Below, piece by piece: positions 34,801 through 46,800 of a stretch of 64,000 nt of DNA. Each line of letters starts with the position of its first letter. Within the stretch, counting starts at the first letter, position 1. The position numbers were made by a program, and so were the translations under genes. The stretch comes from Symsagittifera roscoffensis (taxonomy: Eukaryota > Xenacoelomorpha > Acoela > Convolutidae), in NCBI RefSeq assembly GCF_963678635.1, contig NC_087065.1:32494373-32558372 (forward strand), read 5' to 3'. The notes under the pieces are model-generated. The model was not told the DNA's origin. It did not search any database and worked only from the letters and a program-made list of their open reading frames with translations.

Positions 34801-37800
34801 TGTGGGCATGATGAAATGTAAGCAGAATGATCCACCATCCCATCTTGACTTGACCTGACCTGCACTCTTCCAGTTGAGATTGGTCTCTGCTCGCACCAGC
34901 AGACTGTCTATCTGCTCCATCTCCCCTCTCAAAAGGGCAGACAGGGTGGGGCTGCTGCTGAGTTGAATGCGATTGTAGCAGGTGACCAGCAGGTCCAGAT
35001 TCTGTGAGTACTTGAGGTACATGTCCACATTCTCAAACATTTCCTTCGCTCTCGGCGGAATCTCCCTGCCCAGGGCCCAGAACTGACAGGTACTTCACCT
35101 CACGCAACACCGCAATCAGCTATCAAACAAAAAACCACCGTCTTATCAACANNNNNNNNNNNNNNNNNNNNNNNNNNNNNNNNNNNNNNNNNNNNNNNNN
35201 NNNNNNNNNNNNNNNNNNNNNNNNNNNNNNNNNNNNNNNNNNNNNNNNNNNNNNNNNNNNNNNNNNNNNNNNNNNNNNNNNNNNNNNNNNNNNNNNNNNN
35301 NNNNNNNNNNNNNNNNNNNNNNNNNNNNNNNNNNNNNNNNNNNNNNNNNNNACTCACCTAACACGTGCATTAGTTTTTCAGCAAACTATCTTTTCAGGAA
35401 ACACGTTACCATCGAAATTGTCTTTTAAAGATTAGAACAATTAGATCAAACACCAAACGACAACTTAAATAAGTGCGGCTTGCACTGATGAAAAACTTAA
35501 TTGAACCGTAAACTTGATATCTCGGAAACTTAAATTACACCGATTGAAATTCCTCAGGGAACAGCCTAATTTTTTGTTCCAACCACTCTCGAAGAATGAA
35601 AAGCACTTTGGGTTCGGGTCGTTTTTTTACTACCTCAACGAAAAATTTCAGTGGGTTAAGTGTGTTATCATGTTACAGACCTTTTGGCTGTGTGTCAGAA
35701 TCTTAAGAAAAATAGAAAAAGTTTCAGCGCCAAGAAAAACTGGTCTGAATATTTTTCAGTCTTCAGATTACTTTAGTCAGAATTTTGTTGAAATTGGCTG
35801 GCTCCCCATTTTAATTCAGCAACAATTTAATTGATGTCTTAGCAATTATTACTGCTAACTCTTTTAGATTTTCATCTAATTCAGTAAACATTAGCTTTAA
35901 AAAATTTGGCAATAAAATTAGAAACAATATGAAAAATTTTTTGGGAACAACAGTTTTTGTAAAAAATTTTCTTCTACTTCTTTTCTTGAATAATTGTAGT
36001 CGGAGCACTCTGTGCTACTTTACAGGAATTGGCTATCCTTGCAGGTCTTTCAATCTGAAAATTTTTCATCCACCAAAAACGAGCTGGTTTGCATTATGTC
36101 TTAACTGTTACAAAATTATAGAGAAACTGTACTGTCGATACTCAGTAATACCAGTGTTGACGTCCATACAGGAAAAAATCCTATCATGCAATGTCATATA
36201 TGAAGACTATGGAAAACTGCTTGTCATACAATTTTCATAGTAGAAAAGTTGCATGATCAGAGGCGGATCTAAAAATTTTTCGGAGAAGATGGAGTGATTG
36301 ATTTTCCGAGCCCTCAAAAATAACTATAAAGACCCCGGGTTGACCAAAACTTCTTATCATACAATTTCCATATATGAGAAACTTCTTGTCATACAATTTC
36401 ATACAATTCCATACGTACAGAAAATTGTATGAAAACTCTATGATAAGCATTTTTCCATATATGAAAATTGTATGATAGGTGTTTTCCCATAAACCATAAA
36501 TTTTGATTTTTTCTTTCTTAATTTAGTTTCTGAAAAACTCTCGGTTGTGTTTGCAACCGAACACAAGTGACAAAGACCTTGGTTACTCAAAACACCGAAG
36601 GTCGCACGGTCTTGCATTTACAATGCATAGAAAACGACCTGAATTTGGCTGTCTTTCACAATTCACATAACAAAAGTAACAAACCTTTAATTTTTGGCAA
36701 AATTTTTTAATGATGATTATTTTAAATTTTTGAATTTTCAATTTATCAAACATTGATCAAGTCATACATTAACACTCCATACAAAAGAAATAGGAATTTT
36801 CAGCGTTTTTGAAAAAAAAATTTAAGTGAAAAGAAAATAAAAGCCAATTTTATCGTATGCAGGACTACGTTATGCACACAAAATATTAAATTTTGCATGC
36901 AAAAAGAAATTTGCGAAAAATGTTTGCTTGCGTACGAAATTCGATTTGCGGTTGAAAAAAAAACAAAAAAAATTTTGGGCCAAACTTTCAAAATTACTTG
37001 AAAAATTTTTTGTGTCGCCATCAAAAAAATGCCAGTCATACAATTTCCATATATGGGAATTGTATGATAAGCATTTTTTTCAAAAAACGAAAACCTCAGT
37101 TTTTTATCACCAGACTGTTTTATTAGAATCAAACAGCCACAGAAATAAGTTTATACCAGTTTTCAACCATTTTTAGAAATTGTATGAAAATTGTATGACA
37201 AGCATTTTTCCACACACTTGATGTATGGAATTGTATGATAAGCTTTTTCGGTGTATGGAGGTCAACCCGGGACCCTATTTTGACCAAATTACCTGCGTCA
37301 CAAGCAAAACTTTGAAAAACTTTGAAAATGTTATTTTTCAACTAATGTTATTTTTCAAAAATTTGAAAATGTTATTTTTCAAGGCAGAAGAAGAGTAAAA
37401 TTTGTTTTTTTGAACGACATTTTTTCTGGCAGAATAATGTATATACAAAGACTATATTAGTAGCATTTACAAGTGATTGAAAATGAAACGACTATAGAAT
37501 GCATGAGAGTTCTCAATTTTATTGCATGCACTACTAAAACATTTCTCAAAACTTCCACCTATTAAAGCATATCATCAAAGCATACCAGAGGCGCCATTAG
37601 AAAAAATTAGGGACCGTCAGCCAAAATGGATAGCCTAAAATAGTACAAAGGGAGGCCCTTTTGGTCGGCAGGGGGTCAAATCAATGAGTGTAAGGGCATC
37701 CGCCACTCCCCCCTAAATCCACTGATGTATATGGCAAGCATTTTTTTAATCAAAGCTTTTTTCAAAACTTATTTAAAATTGGTTTAAAACTCAAACAATA

Positions 37801-40800
37801 CAAATTAGTTGAAGTTTTGGTCACATCAAAACAACTTTGGCATCGAAGAAAAAGTTTAATACATGAAAATTTGATGATATACTTTTTTTTCGATTCAAAC
37901 TTGAAACATTACACATTCGAGGTAACTTTTGCTTATTCTATTTTTGATTTCAATTTTGCTTCTGTGCTCAAATCTACATGTTACGTAAAAAAAATTGAAT
38001 GCAAAATTTGACATGTCAATAAAAATGTACTCCAGGCAAAGTTTTCACACAAAAAAAGATAAGCTTTTAAAAAGGTTATTTTTTCGTTTTCGTATGCTAA
38101 GATAATCATACTTATGTAAAAAAAAACAGGCCTTTTTTCTCAACGTAAAATCTTTTAGCCATATACAATCTCAGACTTTTTCAAAGTATAAAGTTTTCAA
38201 GCCATATATGTTTGTTTATGGAAAAAAAGCTTATCGCAAAATTTCATACTATTGCTACTGCTGCTTTTGCAATTTTCATTAAAAATTCCATAAAAAGTAT
38301 GGCAAAAAGTTTTTAAATAATTCCCAAATTTGGCAAAAAAAATGCGTATTAGAAAATTACATACTATGGAAAAAATTGTTATTTTGCTTTTTTCATACAA
38401 TTTTGCAGTCCATGAAATTGTATGAAAATCTATGATATACATATTTTACATTTTTTGTCGACCATATTTTAGCTGATTTTTATTCCAACTGCTTTATATT
38501 CCACCATTAACTGATACGTAAACAGCTTCGAAACTCACTTTTGGAGCAGTTGCATCATCTCTTTGTACTTGGCCTGCATTTCTTGTCCCCTGGGTTGTTC
38601 CATGAATCTAAAAGATTGCTCGCATGAGGGCGACGCTTTGATTTTTCCAATTATAGTTTAATGTGTTTTTCCAACTATACTAGCATTTTTTCAAATCCTC
38701 CACGCGCAATTTAAAGAGCACTAAAAGATACATTTGATACCTTGAAGGCCCCGATTTTATTTCTTTTGATTTTGGAGCCAGATTAGTTGGCCTGGCCGCC
38801 TACGACAAACGTGGATAAAAATGGAAATTTTGCGAGTAGTAATCATCCCAAATTGCGCAACTTGGAAGTTTTCAAACATCAACAAGACTGCGCGTATCAG
38901 GGCGAAGCCCTGAATGTTCCGACTGCCTTTTAAGGTTTATGGAGCAGTAATAACATAAATATCATTAACATATTAAATGTAATAAAATAAAATGAAAATC
39001 ACTGGAAAAATTACACATATTCTTTAGTTCCACATGAGCTGAGAAAGCAGAGTTGTGCATTAATATCAACTTTTTGAGAAAATTTTTTAGAAAAATTACG
39101 TCCGCAAAATTATTTTCGTTACAGAGAAGCAAAATGGAGTTCCTCGCAACGTGTAATACATCAGAACCAAAGCATTACAAGCTTGACGATACTAGTGTAG
39201 GTTTGAACGTTCGGTCAACGTAATTTACATCGGTTACTTACCCCAATTTATTCACCGCTTCCGGTACTGGAGTTTCAGGGATAATTATCCAATATGTAAA
39301 ATTTTCATCGTCAGTCTCTATTAGATTCAAAAGTAATCAAATATAATTGTTAAAAAATGGATGATAGTTCAAATTTTCTCAAGTTAATACAAAACGTTTC
39401 AATCTGTTATAATCAATTAAAATGACTTAGAATCAATTTTTTGGTAAATTTTTTTAAATTTTAAAACACAGTGCAGTTTAATTGGAACTTAACGGTTGAA
39501 ATTTAAAACGCAGTCAAATACTGCTAATTAAATAGTCAAAAGTTTTCTGGAGGAAAAACTATCCAGGACATACATTTTGCGTCCCTCTCCTTAAAGCCGG
39601 AAAAACGGAAGCACATCCCTGCACCGGATTTCCTTGGATAATAGTCGATTATATTTAAAATAAAGTCAAAAATATTATCATTATAATCCATTAATGATCC
39701 AAATTTATACCATGAAATCGATTATATTGTCATTATAATCGGTTGTTTCCGTAAAAACAAAATCCAATAACATCCATTATAATGGATTATAATCCTTTTA
39801 AAATCCATTAAAAATGATTATAGAGGATTATAATCTCTACAGTTTTTGCAAACTCATTTGCAAATTTGCAACATTTCTGCGTTACGCAAGTCCTCCTCGC
39901 CATCTAAAACTCTCATCCCATCATTTTTACCTATTTACACCCCTCTACTTGCTTCGAGTGTTGCCCCGCCCCACACACATCCACATTTACCTCCCCGACA
40001 TTTAACCACTCCCCCTGCGTTTATCCTTACGCCCACCCCACGTCCACCTACGCATGTTTACTACGCATGTTTACCAAAATTCGCACGTCCCCTATGCACG
40101 TCTTCTACGCATGTTTAGCAAAGTTTACCACCAATCCCAACACCCCCCCCCCCCCTCCCGTTTACTATTGAGTGGGGGAGATGGGGTTACTCAGCGTATA
40201 CTCCACTTCTCTACCATCATTCTTTAGTTTAAACCCCCCCAAGTTTTGTTTAGCACCATCTACCACCGCCCCGTCCTACCAAAAGGGGGGGGGGGGTGAA
40301 ACCGAGGAAGGGGTTTTGTGTGAGGGGTTTGTAGGTGATGGAGCTTAAAGGGAGAGGTGATGGAACTTACGTTGTGTCAAACCCCTCGCCCGTTTAACCA
40401 ATTTCATCCCCTTCCTTCAACTATAAAATACCCAGGGATAATAATCCATTATGTTATTTTTTCATCGCCAGTCTCTCTAAAACTCAAAGTAATCAATTAT
40501 AATTGTATAAAAGTGGATGATAGTTCAATTTTTCTCTTGCTAATACAAAAGAATCTTTTTTTCAAAACTTTAATCACAGTGCACTATAATTGGAACGTAA
40601 CAGTTGATTTTCTTTTAGTATACGTCACATCAGATAAAGCGAGGTTCTCATAAAAATTGATTTCTCATTTTTTGCTGATCATCATTTGCTGTACCTGATC
40701 CAATTTACGTCCCTTGCCGTCCCTCCTGCAAGTGGAATCCCCCTCCTTCGCGTTTACAACCCTCCCCTCCGCTCACACCCCACCTCCCGTTCCTCTCCAC

Positions 40801-43800
40801 ACACCCGTACACGTTTTTACCTCCCTCTTCCCACACTTACAACTCCTTATTATGGTTGATTTGTAAGTTATAATGGCAAAATAATTGATTTCATGGTCTA
40901 AATTTGCAACAATAAGAAATCATAATGACAGCTGATTAGATAAAGACTTTCCACTATTATCGATTTTCATCAATGAAACTCCGGTGCGGGTTTAGCGTAG
41001 TAGGAACTCAATATATCGCGAGTTAATTATCGCAAATAGGCCCCAAATTAGAAATATTTAAACCCTCAAAAATGTGCAAAAATAAACACAGGTTGAGCAT
41101 ATTTTAAATTTTGAAGGACAACATTATATTTCAAACTGCATAAGAACTCCGTCAAAAACTGCTAATTGAATAATCACAATTTTTCTGGAGGAAAAAAAAC
41201 TACGCAGAACACGCACTTTGATCCCCTCTCCTTAAAGCCGGAAAAAAGAAAGTACATCCCCGAACCGGAGTTCCCCGGATGATAATCGATTATAATCAAA
41301 AATAAGGTCTAAATGTTATCAGCGTAATCCCATATTGATCCAAATTTAGACCACAAAACTGATTATATTGTCATTTAAAATCCATTATAATTGATTATAA
41401 TCTCTATACTTTTTTGCAAAATTGTTTGCAAATTTGCAATTTTTCTGCGTCACGCAAATCCTACTCGCAATCTAAGCCTCCCATTCCACCACATTTAACC
41501 ATTTACAACCCTTCAGTTGTTTCGAGGTTTGACCCCCTCACACTCGCACCCAAATTTGTTCCCCCCCCCCCCCCCCCTCATCCACATTTGCCTCCCATGC
41601 ACTTTTGACCCTCTCTCACACCCACATTCAACTACGGCTCTTTTTCCTTCCCCCCCACCTCACACTAGCTTCAATATATTAGTGTAACGAATAGTTTTAC
41701 GAGATTGAGTATGAAGACCAAATATGTTTGTCGTAGCCTTATTAGTCTGTATGTAAATTTTCATAACAATCGGACAATGTGGTCAACAAATTTACATGTA
41801 AAAAATTTGCAGGTGGGGAAAAGGAAAAAGAGCTTCAACTACTCCTCCTACGTTTATCCCTACGCCCACCCCACGCCCACCCCACGTCACACTACGCCCA
41901 TCCCCATTTTTACACAAGTTTACCAAAAACCCGAATAACACCACACCCCCTCCCCCCCCCCCCCATTGCTATTGAGCGGAGGAGGTGGGGTTAATCGTTA
42001 ATCAGCGTAGACTCAGCGTACCCCCTCCCCTCCACAAGTTTCGTTTACTACCCTCTACCAGCGCCCCCCATAGTGGCGCCAATATATACTAATTTTGAGG
42101 GCTGAGTTCGCGCCGAAAAAACGCAATTTTTTGGTCAAAATTTTCCAAAAATTGACTAAAAACGCCTTTTTGGCCTGTTTTTCAAAATTTTGCCTGCGGC
42201 GCAGAATTTTGGCTCAAGTAAGTGCTTCTATAGTGAATTGGAAGACCTCCGAAAATCAAATTGGTTCACCTAATAAAAAGGTCAACAAAAGTTTCAAAAT
42301 CCGCCCCCACCCCCCTCGAGAAATTTCTAGATCCGCGCCTGGATAGAGGCGATGGAGCTTACGTTAAGTCAAACCCCTCCCCGCTTAACCAAAATCCTCC
42401 CCTCCCTTCAATCAATGATTAAAAAAGTGAGTGCGAAGAGGTAGAGGGGAGGGGCCAAATGGCGGTTTTTTACTACGGTGATGGTAAAAAATAACAATTG
42501 AAAAAAGTTTAAACAATAGACCAAATAGAACAATTAGAGAAAAAAATGATCATAAGAAATCTTCTGTTAAAAGTAAAAAGCAGGAAAGGAGATAACTTTT
42601 AAAAAAAATTGCAAAGTTGATAAATAACCTCAATGATTGCATTCTAATCGACTATAATCGATTATAATGGATTATATTGATATAAAAATATATATATATA
42701 TATATATAGTGAGAATAATACCTGACAATATAATACTACTATTCTCACTATTACCTGAATTCTCAGTTGAAAAAACACAAGCGCAAGTGCTCTGTTTATC
42801 CATCAAATTCATCAAGGTGAGTCAGTTTGGAAAAAAATGAACCGAATTTTGGTGACGTTTTTTGATAACCCTTTTTGAAGCTGGAAAAAATTGAATGCAC
42901 CAAACTCACATTACCTTTTCCTTTTCAAAAATAAATGGTTGTAATGAATTCAACTTTTTTTGCAAGAAGGAGACTTAAAAAGAGATCGACTGAAAATTAT
43001 TACTAACTTTTTCATATCGGTTCTCCATTCATCTCTGAAACATAGAAAAGCATTTTACTAATTGAATGATATCTCCTAGTCCAAAGTTATCCTTGATATA
43101 CATGAAAGGCAAAAAAATGAACTAATGGGGACATAAACTAAAGCTACATTGTTTTAAGTTTCACGCTGGATGCGAACTTACTGTTGTTCTGGCTGGCAGA
43201 ACATGTTGTATGGGCGAGAGATGCGGGCGCAAAGTTCCCTCGCCCACTTGACCTGTCCAGCTACTGAGGGAAAATTACGCTGCACCGGAACACCGTTGGG
43301 ATTACTAGCCCTGGTCTGCATCTGCGCATCATACACCAGCTTCACCCGATCCAGCTCAGCACTGAACATCTTGATAGTGACTGGCAAGCGACTCTGTACG
43401 TCCAGTTGTATCGCTGGTCTATCCATTACATTTCCAAAGCAGTCCATCATCTGAGCAAACATAGTATTTAAAAATTATATTAGTGGGCGGTGACAAAATG
43501 GTTGATAATCAGAAACTGCTCTGTGTTCCAAACAAGAGTCCCCTTTCCGAGTACTGATTTTAACCAAAAAATGGCAACTCACCCTCCTAGCATGAAAATC
43601 CCCTCTCACTATTTTTCGAAGTGGGTACAGACTTGGGTACAAATGGAAGTTGTCTACATTTGAAATCGAAACCAAAACGGATGTCAAACACTTAAACAAA
43701 AGTCACTGGATGAAAACTAACAATTTATCTGGTTTTGATACTGATTGAGAGTTTTCCACTGCATCGCAGAAGGAAGCACTGAATTATCAAAACTTTTCCG

Positions 43801-46800
43801 AAGGTAAATTTTCAAAACTCAAATTTGGAAAAGTACACCCCCTCTTATTAAGAAATCCCTCTTAACGACGCCAGAATTTAAAAAAAACCAAGCCCCCCCC
43901 CCCCCCCTCTCATTTGGAGCCAGAGAGTAATGAGCCTTTTTAGTAAGTTATTTCACCAAATATGCGGCCTTGTCTTTTTTGACTTGGAAAGCTAGTTTTA
44001 TATCTTTTAAGTCAGCTGTCAATACAGCTAAGACTAGTGAAACAAACTCGCGCGCTAACTTCCCTGAAAGTACTAACATTAAGATAAACAGAACTGAAGG
44101 GTAAAAAATGAATCTAAAACATTACCGCAGATTGAAAAAAAAATACCTTGAAAATGTCTTCAACATTGTCGAGATCGTCGAAACCCTGACAAACAAGCGA
44201 CCCCAAATTTCGGTCTAAGTCTGCCATCTTTTCCTCAAACCGTTGTAGATCTCTGTCGAATAGCTGAAACATACCAGGACAAGGTTATGGATCACCACAC
44301 GCCTTCTAATACTGATTAAAAAACTAAAGCGAATATTGATTTCTGCGAAGCTTATATATTTCAAGCATTTGGGTTTGGCGAGTGACTGTGACGAAGTTTA
44401 TCAGTTTACTTGAGCGGTGAAATAGCAAAAAGAAAGAGTGATTGTGAGACAAACGTGGTTGGTGGGATCGAGGTTATCGTAGTTGTTCTCCGTGAATATC
44501 TTGAAGTGTTGCTGGAATGCCTCGTACACTCCCCCCACACTCATGGACAGCATCTTCCCATTCACCCCACTCAACTCCATCTTCTCCAGCTTCAGAAACT
44601 CGATCGCCATTTCTATGATGCCCTGAAACCAGCAAGCAACACTCTACTCGTCATGAACTGATCAAAAGATGTCCAGTTGAAACTAAAGCTGCCAAAACTG
44701 TAGAGTTAATCCTAAGCATTATTCCAAGCTAATTCTTCATCGTTTTACCTTTACAACATGAAGCCGTTGGAGAAAAGCATCAAACTTGTAGAAAACAAGT
44801 TCATCTGGGAAACTCCATGCTGCAGTCGCAGCTTGTTCGCCATCACTGTTGTTCGTGTCAGTTGTATTCTGTTGTGGGTGCGCGGCTGCGAACATCTTGG
44901 CCACCCTGTGCTTGGCATATTGGGCGTAAATGGATCTGAAGTATTTGAGGATAGAGATGGCCTTTTGAATCTTGTGGATGGTCTCCTCAATTTCCCCTTT
45001 GAACACCTCGAACGGGTCCAGAAACGATCGACACTGCAATAAAAACAGTGCAGACACAAATTATCCGGACAAAATGAACAAAATAGGAAAACTTAAACGT
45101 GTCTGTCTCAAAATGGGTTGAGGTTAGACAAAAATGAAGAGAACAAAAATTCCTTGCATTTTTACCAAACTCAAAATTGTGCAGTTTTTGGAAAAGGGTC
45201 ATTTTGGTTTCCTTTAATCAATCAAGAATTACGCTAATTCTTGATTTTCAATTGATGAGCAAGTTATATCAAAGTATACATCTTACACAGCTAAGTAAAA
45301 TAGTAGGAGGGTAAAATTTTTCGAAAAGGGCAAAGTTCTAGAAAAGTAGGGCTTACTTTGAAATATTTTGCTCATCAATTGACTTGATGGTCTTAGCACA
45401 ATTCTTTTTAGAGACTTGATAAAAATTAGTGCAAGTCAAAATCTTTTTCTTTTCAAAACTCTACTTCCGCCGAAAAATGACGTATTTGCAACTGTTTTAA
45501 TGATAAGCCATTCAATCATCATCATCGTCATCATCATCATCATCATCATCATCATCAGCATCATCATCATCATCATCATCATCATCTTTAAGTTTTACAC
45601 TATCTTCTGGTCTACGCTGATAAGTGTGTATTGTCCAGTTTTAGTGTTAGCCAGTCTGGTTTCTATCAATGCAGGAGAGAAAAAAAATCGCCAAAATTAT
45701 TATTTTTTTCATGCACAGAGCTTGAAAGCGGCCATTGCTGATTCTCCGTGCGAATGAACTTGCCCTAGAATAATGTTAAATGTGCATAAAGCCTGAGGAA
45801 GCCATTGATGCAAAGCCTAGCAACAACTTGTTGTTCCGACTTTCAGTAAGGGAAAATTTGTGCTCGGGGTGGGTTTTTCTTTCTTCAGACAAATTTCGAC
45901 TTTTTAACTAGCCATTTTTGACGGAATTTTTTAATATCATTTGAAAGGTATTGTTGTCCTGAGCTCAAATTTGAAAATATATTTCACCTGTGATCATTTT
46001 TTGTACAGTTATGAAGGTTTAAAGATTGCCATTTTGGCCAATTTGGGACAATTAACGCGCGATATATTTCGCGCTATTAACGCGTAAGCGGAGAGTTAAT
46101 CCGTCTTAGAAATCGTTCCAAATTGGTTAAAAGAAGCTTATTTGCCATAATTGGTTTGTTACAAGGAGCGAAATCTATCCTTTTGTACTTTATATGGCGT
46201 GTGGGGGGATGATTTTCATTAAAAAAATTTCAATTACTTTTATTACTTTTAATTTTTTAATGATATTACTGCTCCATAAACCTTAATCGGCAGTCGGAAC
46301 ATTCAGGGCCTCGCCCTGATACGAGCAGTCTTGTTTCGATTTGAGGTCAAAACCTGAAATGAGTTTGTTGATTTCAAATTAAGGAAATTGAGGTTCTGCC
46401 CTGCTGGAAGTTTTCATGAATAAAAACTCAAGTATGTCCCTGTCTGTAATAATTGACTGTTAATTATAAAGCCAGCTAGTTTGAATCAAGCAATGACTAT
46501 TTGAGTTATCTTATAAATTTGAATGAGCAGTGCGATTTTCCATTTTTTAAATCCCCTTTGGGTACATTTTTCTAGTTTGTTTCGCCTTGAAGCACATTTC
46601 CTTTATTGTTCCGACTTTCGATACAAAAGTAACGGACTATTTGTGCTCGGGGTGGGTTTTTTTTTCTTCAGACAAATTTCGACTTTTTAACTAGCCATTT
46701 TTGACGGAATTTTTTATATCATTCGAAAGCTATTTGTGTCCTGAGCTTATATTTGAAAAGATATTTCACCTGTGATTATTTTTCGTGAAGTCATGAGGGT

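Noticed and set aside
35100-35370. Open frames running through the N gap
   Set aside because: They consist mostly of unknown bases and carry no information.
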